Source: Candidatus Dadabacteria bacterium RIFCSPHIGHO2_12_FULL_53_21 (GTDB lineage Bacteria; Desulfobacterota_D; UBA1144; Nemesobacterales; UBA2774). Taken from it: a DNA stretch of 5,224 bases. Position 1 is the stretch's first letter. Each line of letters opens with the position of its first letter. The DNA lies in contig MFCJ01000035.1 of assembly GCA_001775255.1 (NCBI GenBank), positions 216-5,439 on the forward strand, given 5' to 3'. The translations under genes were made by a program, and so were the position numbers. Under the pieces are notes generated by a model that was not told the DNA's origin, ran no database searches, and saw only the letters and a list, made by a program, of their open reading frames with translations. Of the stretch, positions 1 through 4,746 are shown one piece after another.

Positions 1-416
1 CTCCCCGGTATGAGGAGCGCCCCTCCGACGCCCTGGAGCGCGCGGAACGCTATTAGCTGGTATATGGACTGGGAGAGTCCGCAGAGCACGGACGAAATTG
101 CGAAGAGCCCGACGCCTGTCGCGTAAACGCGCCTCCTGCCGAACCTGTCCCCGAGCGCGCCGCCCACGAGTATGAGGGCCGCGAGGAAGAGGGTGTACGC
201 CTCTATCACCCACTGCGCGTCCGTGATACTCGCTCCGAGCTTTTCCTGGAGCGCGGGGAGCGCGACGTTCACGGCGGTGCCGTCTATGGACGCTATGCTC
301 GATCCGAGAATCGTCGCCGCGAGCACCCAGCGGCCGGCGGTGAGCCTCGCGGAGCCGGCTTCCACTCCGCCATCGGACGGGGGAGCGATCACGGGGGGTT
401 TTCCGATTATCGCCAT
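1..416 (-). CDS. DHA2-type MFS drug/proton antiporter (EmrB/QacA-like), N-terminal part only
   Basis: This is the first 138 codons of a Major Facilitator Superfamily exporter; the gene continues beyond the left edge of the window. After a proline-rich cytoplasmic N-terminus of about 28 residues, TM1 (about 29-47) leads into 'DGTAVNVALPAL' (45-56), the TM1 signature typical of 14-helix DHA2 exporters. TM2 follows at about 68-88. MFS motif A is intact as 'GDRFGRRR' (89-96) in the loop before TM3 (about 98-116). The start of TM4 carries 'RALQGVGGALLIPG' (125-138), the usual EmrB/QacA motif B with its key Arg. Such proteins export hydrophobic drugs or metabolites in exchange for protons; the substrate cannot be read from this fragment. 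The ATG at 414-416 was chosen because it is the first in-frame start before TM1. No clear Shine-Dalgarno precedes it, but a promoter-like sequence lies immediately upstream. The family is clear; the length and substrate are unknown. Confidence 0.9.
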   Translation of the reverse strand, partial: MAIIGKPPVIAPPSDGGVEAGSARLTAGRWVLAATILGSSIASIDGTAVNVALPALQEKLGASITDAQWVIEAYTLFLAALILVGGALGDRFGRRRVYATGVGLFAISSVLCGLSQSIYQLIAFRALQGVGGALLIPG

Positions 417-426
417 GAAGCGGTTA

Positions 427-455
427 AGTAAACACAATCACCCTGTAATTGTAAA
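427..455 (-). promoter_or_regulatory. Putative promoter of the MFS exporter gene
   Basis: Read on the minus strand, TTTACA (450-455, five of six matches to the -35 consensus) is followed after exactly 17 bp by TTTACT (427-432, four of six matches to the -10 consensus). Only 10 bases separate the -10 box from the ATG at 416, so transcription would begin 3-4 bases before the start codon and the mRNA would be almost leaderless. This fits the lack of a Shine-Dalgarno. Seen by pattern only. Confidence 0.4.
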
Positions 456-471
456 CCGGACGCACGGACAC

Positions 472-501
472 ACGCACATAGTGCGTTCTACGATCCTTCC
501 G
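472..501. repeat. Diverged intergenic repeat copy with a perfect 6-3-6 hairpin
   Basis: Positions 472-486 form a perfect hairpin: acgcac, loop ata, gtgcgt. It is followed by 'tctacgatccttccg'. The same order, a CA/TG-rich hairpin followed by a version of 'acgatYcYtcc', occurs in the 96-bp repeat at 736 and 4000. The stretch 'tagtgYg...acgatccttccg' (479-501) also recurs at 3909-3932, right at the end of the cytochrome gene. It therefore appears to be a degenerate member of the same family. No function is evident. Confidence 0.5.
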
Positions 502-532
502 TACCACTACTGCTAAAACGAGCAGCGAAGCC

Positions 533-628
533 AAACCCGTTCATACTATATTTTAATTCCCTCTCCCCTATCATGTGGGAGAGGGTGAAGGGTGAGGGGG
601 TACTTTAATATGTAAAACCGTTCATACT
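533..628. repeat. Hairpin module flanked by 15-bp near-identical direct repeats
   Basis: The 15-mers at 533-547 and 614-628 share 'ccgttcatact' and differ at one position, where the first has c and the second has a. Between them lies a strong hairpin with a 9-bp stem, ccctctccc (559-567) and gggagaggg (577-585), around a 9-base loop. It is followed by the purine-rich 'tgaagggtgaggggg'. Such 'ccctctccc...gggagaggg tgaagggtgaggg' units are common dispersed repeats in environmental bacterial genomes. No T-tract follows on the plus strand, so it does not look like a normal intrinsic terminator. Confidence 0.6.
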
Positions 629-690
629 TCGACCCTTCGATAGTTCGACGAGCTCACTACTCAGGACAGGCTCCTGCTCAGCACGAACGG
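628..690 (-). repeat. REP-like element, inverted relative to the downstream copies
   Basis: Read on the minus strand this begins 'ccgttcgtgctgagcagg', contains 'gcctgtcctgag' and ends in '...tcgaagggtcgaa'. That is the element seen on the plus strand at 814-839 and 4079-4126, with a few extra bases inserted ('agtagtgag', 'ctatcg'). Imperfect palindromes of this kind are widespread intergenic repeats; translated, they give the familiar spurious peptides of the 'PVEG' and 'LSLSKG' type. It faces the 814-839 unit head-to-head, an arrangement that could fold into a larger stem in RNA or single-stranded DNA. Confidence 0.65.
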
Positions 691-735
691 TTTTGCTCTT
701 CTATTGGCGAAACGACCGGCAATTTTATCATTTCC

Positions 736-839
736 CCCGACATTACAGAATTTGCGGCACACAATGTGTGCTTATATACGATTCCTCCCAACCTCCTCAG
801 CCTTGCCAGTATCCCGTTCGTCCTGAGCCTGTCGAAGGG
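736..839 (+). repeat. Dispersed 96-bp repeat, copy 1, ending in a REP-like core
   Basis: Positions 736-821 are identical base for base to 4000-4085. The match continues to 831/4095 with one mismatch (c822 against g4086), giving a 96-bp direct repeat 3264 bp apart. It starts with 'cccgacattacagaatttgc', carries a perfect hairpin at 757-771 (gcacac, loop aat, gtgtgc), then 'ttatatacgattcctccc'. It ends in the REP-like core 'ccgttcgtcctgagcctg' plus 'tcgaaggg' (814-839). No transposase-sized reading frame lies inside, so if it is mobile it would be a non-autonomous, MITE- or REP-like unit moved by a protein encoded elsewhere. Confidence 0.8.
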
Positions 840-863
840 CGTATTTTTAGCAAATTATGTACA

Positions 864-899
864 GTCTTTTCATAAAACACACTACGTGTGTCTTTTCAT
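864..899. repeat. Perfect hairpin bracketed by a 10-bp direct repeat
   Basis: The 10-mer gtcttttcat occurs at 864-873 and again at 890-899. Between and partly overlapping them is a perfect hairpin, acacac (877-882), loop tac, gtgtgt (886-891), extendable by A4/T4 pairing across one bulged base. T-runs follow on both strands, so it could terminate weakly in either direction. However, the neighbouring genes point away from it on both sides, leaving nothing obvious to terminate. The rest of 900-999 shows nothing recognisable apart from the promoter listed next. Confidence 0.45.
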
Positions 900-999
900 C
901 AAGGAAAAGAAGGAGATACTTGCCTTTTCTTTTCATTTGTCATTCCCGAATGCCCTTATCCGGAATTGATCCCCCTCAATAAAAATTTCCCATCTCTAA

Positions 1000-1008
1000 T
1001 GGTATACT
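1000..1008 (+). promoter_or_regulatory. Putative extended -10 promoter of the AI-2E/HAO pair
   Basis: TGG followed by TATACT (1003-1008) matches the extended -10 form TGn-TATAAT, with five of six matches in the hexamer. No good -35 box lies 17 bp upstream (taaaaa at 980-985). Transcription would start near 1015, leaving a leader of about 45 bases before the ATG at 1061. The leader has only a poor AGG (1047-1049), 11 bases from the start codon. Confidence 0.4.
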
Positions 1009-1060
1009 TCTATCGCGCTTACGGCCGCGGCGAAGATCCCGGCCCCAGGCGCGCATCCAT

Positions 1061-2128
1061 ATGAGCTCGAGACCGAAATTCAACATCCACCCGCTCCTCG
1101 CGGGCGCGTCGATCGTCATAATCCTGGCGGGGGTGCGCGAGATCGCGCCCGTGCTGAATATATTCCTCGTCGCCCTGCTCCTGGCCGTGGCCGTCTCCCC
1201 GTTCCTTACGTGGCAGCTCCGGAGGGGCTGGCCGAAGCCGATATCCCTCGCCCTCACGATACTCATCGTCATAGTCATAATGGGGTTCGTGTCGACGATC
1301 CTCGGGGTGGCGATAAACAATATCGTGGGCAAGGCGCCGTTCTATCAGGACAAGATAGCCGAGCTCTACCACTCGGGCCTGAGCGCCCTTACCGCGAGAG
1401 GGTTCGACGTGAGCGAGGTGCAGCAGCTCGACGTATTCAGCCCCGACAAGATAGTCGGCTACATGACCTCGTTCCTCCAGAGCATATTCTCGACCTTCGG
1501 CAACTTCTTCTTCGTCGTGCTGCTGATGGTGTTCATACTCATAGAGTTCGCCGACATCACGATAAAGGCCGACAGGGGCGAGTTCGCGGAGGACTCCTGG
1601 CAGAACAGGTTCGGCGACATATCGAACGACCTCAAGAAGTACGTGACCATTAACGCCGTAGCAGGCCTCGTGGCCGCAGTCGCGGACTTCATACTGCTCC
1701 TTATACTGGGCGTCGATTTCGCGGTGCTCTGGGGGTTCCTCGCTTTCCTCTTCAGCTTCATCCCGAACATCGGGTTCGTGCTCTCGGTCGTCCCCCCGGC
1801 GCTCCTCGCGCTGCTGGAGTTCGGATGGGGGCACTGCGTGCTTGTCGTCGTGGGCTACGTAATTTTCAACTCGATTATAGACAACGTCGTCAAGCCGAGA
1901 TTCCTGGGCAAGGAATTCAAGATGTCGATCCTCGTCGTATTCCTTTCACTCCTCTTCTGGGGATGGCTCATGGGCGCGATAGGCGCGATCCTCGGCGTCC
2001 CGCTCACGATGGCGGTCAAGCGGATAGTCGATTTTGCGAACAAGGACATGGAGGCCGACGGACGGGCCGTAGAGGAGCCGGTCGTCCCGCTCCCCGAAAC
2101 GAAGCCGGGCGGCACGGACGCCGCCTGA
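1061..2128 (+). CDS. AI-2E family transporter (PF01594; TqsA/PerM/YdiK-like integral membrane protein)
   Basis: A 355-residue protein, close to the family's usual 340-370. It has a hydrophobic pair at about 11-24 and 29-49, TM at 61-84, a soluble segment (about 90-140) and TM at 145-165. A charged loop (166-195) is followed by TMs at about 197-216, 220-248, 255-275 and 289-316. Family signatures visible are 'FIPNIG' (233-238), 'NSIIDNVVKPRFLG' (270-283) and the C-terminal 'LLFWGWLMGAIGAILGVPLT' (297-316), which is nearly the PF01594 consensus. The C-terminus is a charged, proline-rich tail. E. coli TqsA was described as an autoinducer-2 exporter; other members export ions or have no known substrate, so this call is to family only. 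ATG 1061 was chosen because no earlier start exists in the leader and TM1 begins soon after; its ribosome site is weak. The cytochrome gene follows 69 bp downstream on the same strand, so co-transcription is possible, but no functional link is known. Confidence 0.92.
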   Translation: MSSRPKFNIHPLLAGASIVIILAGVREIAPVLNIFLVALLLAVAVSPFLTWQLRRGWPKPISLALTILIVIVIMGFVSTILGVAINNIVGKAPFYQDKIAELYHSGLSALTARGFDVSEVQQLDVFSPDKIVGYMTSFLQSIFSTFGNFFFVVLLMVFILIEFADITIKADRGEFAEDSWQNRFGDISNDLKKYVTINAVAGLVAAVADFILLLILGVDFAVLWGFLAFLFSFIPNIGFVLSVVPPALLALLEFGWGHCVLVVVGYVIFNSIIDNVVKPRFLGKEFKMSILVVFLSLLFWGWLMGAIGAILGVPLTMAVKRIVDFANKDMEADGRAVEEPVVPLPETKPGGTDAA

Positions 2129-2181
2129 ATCAATACCGGGAAAAATTTCTTTTCAGCCATCTTTTAATCCGCAAAATATTT

Positions 2182-2190
2182 TGTTATGAT
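2182..2190 (+). promoter_or_regulatory. Putative extended -10 promoter overlapping the start of the HAO-like gene
   Basis: TGT followed by TATGAT (2185-2190) is an extended -10 with five of six matches in the hexamer; the -35 position (ttttaa, 2162-2167) is poor. Transcription would begin about 2197, at or one base before the ATG at 2198, giving a leaderless message. The hexamer overlaps the alternative ATG at 2186, which this promoter would exclude. If true, the HAO-like gene can be expressed without the AI-2E gene. Confidence 0.4.
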
Positions 2191-2197
2191 AGGACGA

Positions 2198-3916
2198 ATG
2201 TCGGGAATACGAGCGATCATAAAAATAATCGGCTCTGTCTCATTCCTCCTGCTCTTGGTATCGCTCGCCCCCTACTCACGGGCCGATGAAGACAGCGATA
2301 ACGGCAGCACCCTTTTCATATCGAAGGGATGCATGGGCTGCCACGGCGTGAGCGGCCGCGGCGGCGTAGGACCCGCGCTCGCACACACAGCGCTCCCGTT
2401 CGAGGCTTTTATAACCCAGCTCCGCCACCCCAGGGACATCATGCCGGCGTTCCCCGGCCAGGCCGTCAGCGACGATGACGCTCACCAAATCTACGCATAC
2501 CTGAAAGACGTCCCCCCTCCGCCGGAGAGGCTGCAGAATGATATCCCGCACGGCGTGCTCGACCCCGGAACGTGCACCCCCTGCCACAGGACCCTGCATC
2601 CCGAGCTCGTGAGCCAGTTCGAGTCGAGCGCGATGGGCATGGAAGGCGCGCAGAACCCACGGGTCGATTTTCCTCTCAAGCAGCTCACGTGCGCCAACTG
2701 CCACGGCACCGACCACGACGTCATCATGGCGTCCAGGGGACGCGTCCCCGAAACCATGTGCGCCGCGTGCCACGCGCAGATCTATAAAGAGCACGTGCTC
2801 GACGCGGGGCATTCGTACGGCCCCGGCCCCGGCGACCTGGGCATAAACTGGGAGCGCAACATAGGCGTGCCCAATTACAAGCAGATGCCGAGGAAGGTCA
2901 TGCAGATGGGCTGCGACCCGTGCCACGCGCAGGCGGGGGCGACGGACGCGAAATACTGGAGCGACGAGCAGATGAAATACATAGACACGAGCAGCCTCGA
3001 TTACCGGAACGGCTGCATCGCCTGCCATACGAGGCACTCGTTCAACCTCGAAGAGGCACGGAAGCCCGAGGCGTGCTACACGTGCCACATGGGCCCCGAC
3101 CACCCCAACTACGAATCCTACATGAGCTCGAAGCACGGCTCCATCTACGCGGCCCGCGGGAACGCGTGGGACTGGTCCGTTCCGCTCGCAGAGGCTCAGT
3201 ACGGTACGCCGACATGTTCCTACTGCCACATGCTCTACGTCGATAACGTCGGCAAACGGTATTCGAGCCACAACATGACGCGGAAGATTATATGGGGTAT
3301 GGGCACCCAGGCGGCGGTCGGAGAGCTAAAGGACATTACGCTCGAGCCCGAAAACCAGGCGAAGCGGGTTGAGATGATAAAGGTCTGCCTCACGTGCCAC
3401 TCGGAAGACAAAGCTCGGTACTATCTCGAGTCAGCCGATGCGCACAAGCTCGCGGGTGACGCGCTCGTGGTCGAGGCGAGGGACATACTCAAGGGGCTCT
3501 ACGACGACGGGCTCATCAAGCCGAGCCACGGCCAGATGGCGGCGGGGCTCCTGCCGGGCCCGCGGTTCACCGCGATCGACATACCGGGCGGGTTCGCCCA
3601 GCACTGGCCCGCGGGTCTTTACTTCAACGTATCGACGATAGAGCGGGAATATTTCGACATGTTCTTCTTCTCGAACCTGAAATCCTATAAAGGCGCATTC
3701 CACATGAGCCCCGACTACGCGTGGTGGTACGGCTACGCAGACGTGCTGGGACACCTGGCGAGGATACGGGACGAAGCCCAGAGCCTGAGAGACGCTAAAG
3801 CCACCAGCAACCGGACGCTCTTCATGATATTTACGGGTCCGCTCATGGTGCTCGCCGTGCTCGGGGCGGTATACCTCGGCTGGCGCGCCTGGAGGAAGCG
3901 CACCCCTGTAGTGTGA
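2198..3916 (+). CDS. hao: Nine-haem cytochrome c: class I cytochrome c domain fused to a membrane-anchored hydroxylamine oxidoreductase-like octahaem protein
   Basis: A 572-residue exported protein with a Sec signal (basic start, hydrophobic 8-23, likely cut after 'SRA' at 29). Nine CXXCH motifs are seen at 45, 126, 165, 188, 239, 273, 293, 340 and 397. The first, CMGCH, sits in a small cytochrome c domain (about 36-105) with 'DIMPAFPG' offering Met82 as sixth ligand. The other eight match the HAO family in number, order and spacing; by that count CDPCH (239-243) is haem 4, the P460 site. 'CYTCHMGPDHPNYESYMSSK' (293-312) is strongly HAO-like, and its Asp301-His302 pair appears to correspond to the catalytic Asp-His of Nitrosomonas HAO. 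A Tyr-rich C-terminal region (about 476-513) precedes a membrane helix (540-561) and a basic tail. HAO oxidises hydroxylamine in the periplasm as a trimer; relatives run in reverse, and the direction depends on a Tyr crosslinked to haem 4, which cannot be assigned here by eye. Start: ATG 2198 has AGGA three bases upstream; in-frame ATG 2186 (576 residues) has none. No haoB or c554 is nearby. Confidence 0.9.
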   Translation: MSGIRAIIKIIGSVSFLLLLVSLAPYSRADEDSDNGSTLFISKGCMGCHGVSGRGGVGPALAHTALPFEAFITQLRHPRDIMPAFPGQAVSDDDAHQIYAYLKDVPPPPERLQNDIPHGVLDPGTCTPCHRTLHPELVSQFESSAMGMEGAQNPRVDFPLKQLTCANCHGTDHDVIMASRGRVPETMCAACHAQIYKEHVLDAGHSYGPGPGDLGINWERNIGVPNYKQMPRKVMQMGCDPCHAQAGATDAKYWSDEQMKYIDTSSLDYRNGCIACHTRHSFNLEEARKPEACYTCHMGPDHPNYESYMSSKHGSIYAARGNAWDWSVPLAEAQYGTPTCSYCHMLYVDNVGKRYSSHNMTRKIIWGMGTQAAVGELKDITLEPENQAKRVEMIKVCLTCHSEDKARYYLESADAHKLAGDALVVEARDILKGLYDDGLIKPSHGQMAAGLLPGPRFTAIDIPGGFAQHWPAGLYFNVSTIEREYFDMFFFSNLKSYKGAFHMSPDYAWWYGYADVLGHLARIRDEAQSLRDAKATSNRTLFMIFTGPLMVLAVLGAVYLGWRAWRKRTPVV

Positions 3917-3986
3917 CTTTACGATCCTTCCGCAGCTCCTCCATCCAACCTGCCCTGTCATTGCGAGCGGCGAGCGGCAATCTCGA
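3909..3986. repeat. Repeat remnants running from the HAO stop codon: 'acgatccttccg' unit plus 'tgtcattgcgag' element
   Basis: Positions 3909-3932 ('tagtgtg', one extra base, then 'acgatccttccg') match 479-501 with a few differences. The last Val codon and the TGA of the cytochrome gene therefore fall inside repeat-like sequence. It is followed by 'tgtcattgcgagcggcgagc' and 'ggcaatctcg' (3956-3985), the common dispersed 'tgtcattgcgag...caatctcg' element. The attgc/gcaat arms pair weakly ahead of 'attttctttcctttc', the nearest thing to a terminator for the cytochrome gene, but the stem is too short to call one with confidence. Confidence 0.5.
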
Positions 3987-3999
3987 TTTTCTTTCCTTT

Positions 4000-4126
4000 C
4001 CCGACATTACAGAATTTGCGGCACACAATGTGTGCTTATATACGATTCCTCCCAACCTCCTCAGCCTTGCCAGTATCCCGTTCGTGCTGAGCCTGCCTGT
4101 CCTGAGCTTGTCGAAGGGTCGAAGGG
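4000..4126 (+). repeat. Dispersed 96-bp repeat, copy 2, with a duplicated REP-like tail
   Basis: Positions 4000-4095 match 736-831 with one mismatch, including the perfect hairpin gcacac-aat-gtgtgc (4021-4035). The REP-like end differs. After 'ccgttcgtgctgagcctg' there is a second partial unit, 'cctgtcctgagcttg', and then 'tcgaaggg' twice in tandem (4111-4118 and 4119-4126). Copy 1 has a single simple end. The same doubled form is seen in the inverted element at 628-690. The identity of the first 86 bases suggests a recent duplication or gene conversion rather than ancient shared descent. Confidence 0.8.
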
Positions 4127-4224
4127 CGGGTATTGTCATAGAAAAGATGAGATCCTGAATATTTTGGTTTCTTCAAAGAATTACCGTGGAATAATGGCAT
4201 TGTTGCATTCTGCCTAATGGCGTC

Positions 4225-4410
4225 CGGTTCTTGCACACGTTCAGAACCGTAGTTCAGGATGACGAAAAAGAGAGATCGCCACGGTCGCTATTTTTTGATG
4301 CTCATTCCCTAAGCTAATGAACATCGCATCGATGTAAGCAGAATCGACCGGTTCTTCCGCTTGCTCAGAACCGTTCCTCGCGAAGACAGAAAAAAAGCTG
4401 TCATTGCGCA
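4225..4410. repeat. Cluster of small hairpins and degenerate repeat arms in a non-coding stretch
   Basis: Two hairpins share the same 7-bp stem, cggttct/agaaccg, and an 11-base loop: 4225-4249 (loop tgcacacgttc) and 4349-4373 (loop tccgcttgctc). Between them are 'caggatgacg' plus 'gagatcgccacggtcgc' (about 4255-4288), a decayed arm of the 'gagat(t/c)gcc...' repeat family, and a perfect 6-3-6 hairpin, acatcg-cat-cgatgt (4321-4335). At 4400-4410 'tgtcattgcg' is another partial arm of the element seen whole at 3956. In the preceding 4127-4224 nothing is recognised. No gene is supported here. Confidence 0.5.
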
Positions 4411-4448
4411 CCGCGAATCAGCCCTCCTCCCTCGAACGACCGCCAGAA

Positions 4449-4477
4449 TTTACTAATGCCGGAAACCCCTGTATCTT
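4449..4477 (+). promoter_or_regulatory. Putative promoter of the small gene at 4518
   Basis: TTTACT (4449-4454, four of six) is followed after 17 bp by TATCTT (4472-4477, four of six). Transcription would begin about 4484-4487. That gives either a nearly leaderless message from the ATG at 4488 or a leader of about 30 bases carrying AGGG (4505-4508) for the ATG at 4518. Weak, sequence-only evidence. Confidence 0.3.
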
Positions 4478-4517
4478 AATTGCATGTATGCGAATCCAGA
4501 TAATAGGGCCCGGAACC

Positions 4518-4724
4518 ATGGCTGAGCGGGATAATCAAGACATATACGGGATGAAGCTCCACGAACGGATCGTATTCCCGAACTTCACAGTCGACAGGGT
4601 CCCCGGCGGCTGGCTCTACACATCCTTAATCGAGCATACGTACGCGAGCCACTCCGGCCGCGAGACGGGAAGCATCTCGGCCACTACCACATTCGTCCCC
4701 TACAGCGAAGAATTCAGGAAGTAA
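4518..4724 (+). CDS. Small soluble protein of unknown function (68 aa)
   Basis: I do not recognise a named family with certainty. The product has no membrane segment, signal peptide or Cys motif. Its central 'IVFPNFTVDRVPGGWLYTSL' and the ending 'TTTFVPYSEEFRK' look like a short beta-rich fold. Small conserved hypothetical proteins with a 'RVPGGW(I/L)Y ... FVPY..EF' pattern occur in bacteria and phages, which is why I take it as real despite its size. ATG 4518 is preferred: AGGG lies nine bases upstream, and GGA lies closer. In-frame alternatives are ATG 4488 (78 aa, promoter-like sequence immediately upstream, no Shine-Dalgarno), ATG 4551 (57 aa, starting just before the conserved part) and ATG 4404, which would run through repeat remnants and is unlikely. 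It is convergent with the DUF2182 gene, with a 22-bp gap. Confidence 0.6.
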   Translation: MAERDNQDIYGMKLHERIVFPNFTVDRVPGGWLYTSLIEHTYASHSGRETGSISATTTFVPYSEEFRK

Positions 4725-4746
4725 TTCAGGCACACCCGGCACTGCT

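Noticed and set aside
172..516. A 114-codon plus-strand frame over the left-hand region
   Set aside because: It overlaps the MFS exporter on the opposite strand and runs on into repeat DNA; its product resembles nothing.
472..899. Possible CRISPR array, because several short hairpin repeats recur
   Set aside because: The repeats differ in sequence and spacing, there are no regular spacers, and no cas gene is present.
766..969. Short plus-strand frames through the 96-bp repeat and REP-like units (also 693-875, 3913-4158 and 4032-4217)
   Set aside because: They translate the repeat itself into 'LSLSKG' or 'PVEG'-type peptides that recur in both copies; these are well-known spurious products of REP-like DNA.
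1019..1834. A 271-codon minus-strand open frame opposite the AI-2E gene
   Set aside because: Its product is extremely rich in Glu, Arg, His and Tyr with no recognisable domain, the usual appearance of an antisense shadow of a GC-rich gene. The plus strand encodes a clear PF01594 protein.
2126..2185. Terminator between the AI-2E gene and the cytochrome gene
   Set aside because: The gap is A/T-rich ('gaaaaatttcttttcag') but has no GC stem before a T-run, so I cannot support a terminator; read-through is possible.
2276..3271. A 331-codon minus-strand open frame opposite the cytochrome gene
   Set aside because: Composition is Val/Ala/Arg/His-biased without motifs; the plus strand carries nine CXXCH motifs in order and is plainly the coding strand.
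4404..4517. Longer N-terminus for the small gene starting at 4404
   Set aside because: The extra 38 codons lie over a partial repeat arm and over promoter-like sequence, and have no ribosome site or protein-like pattern.
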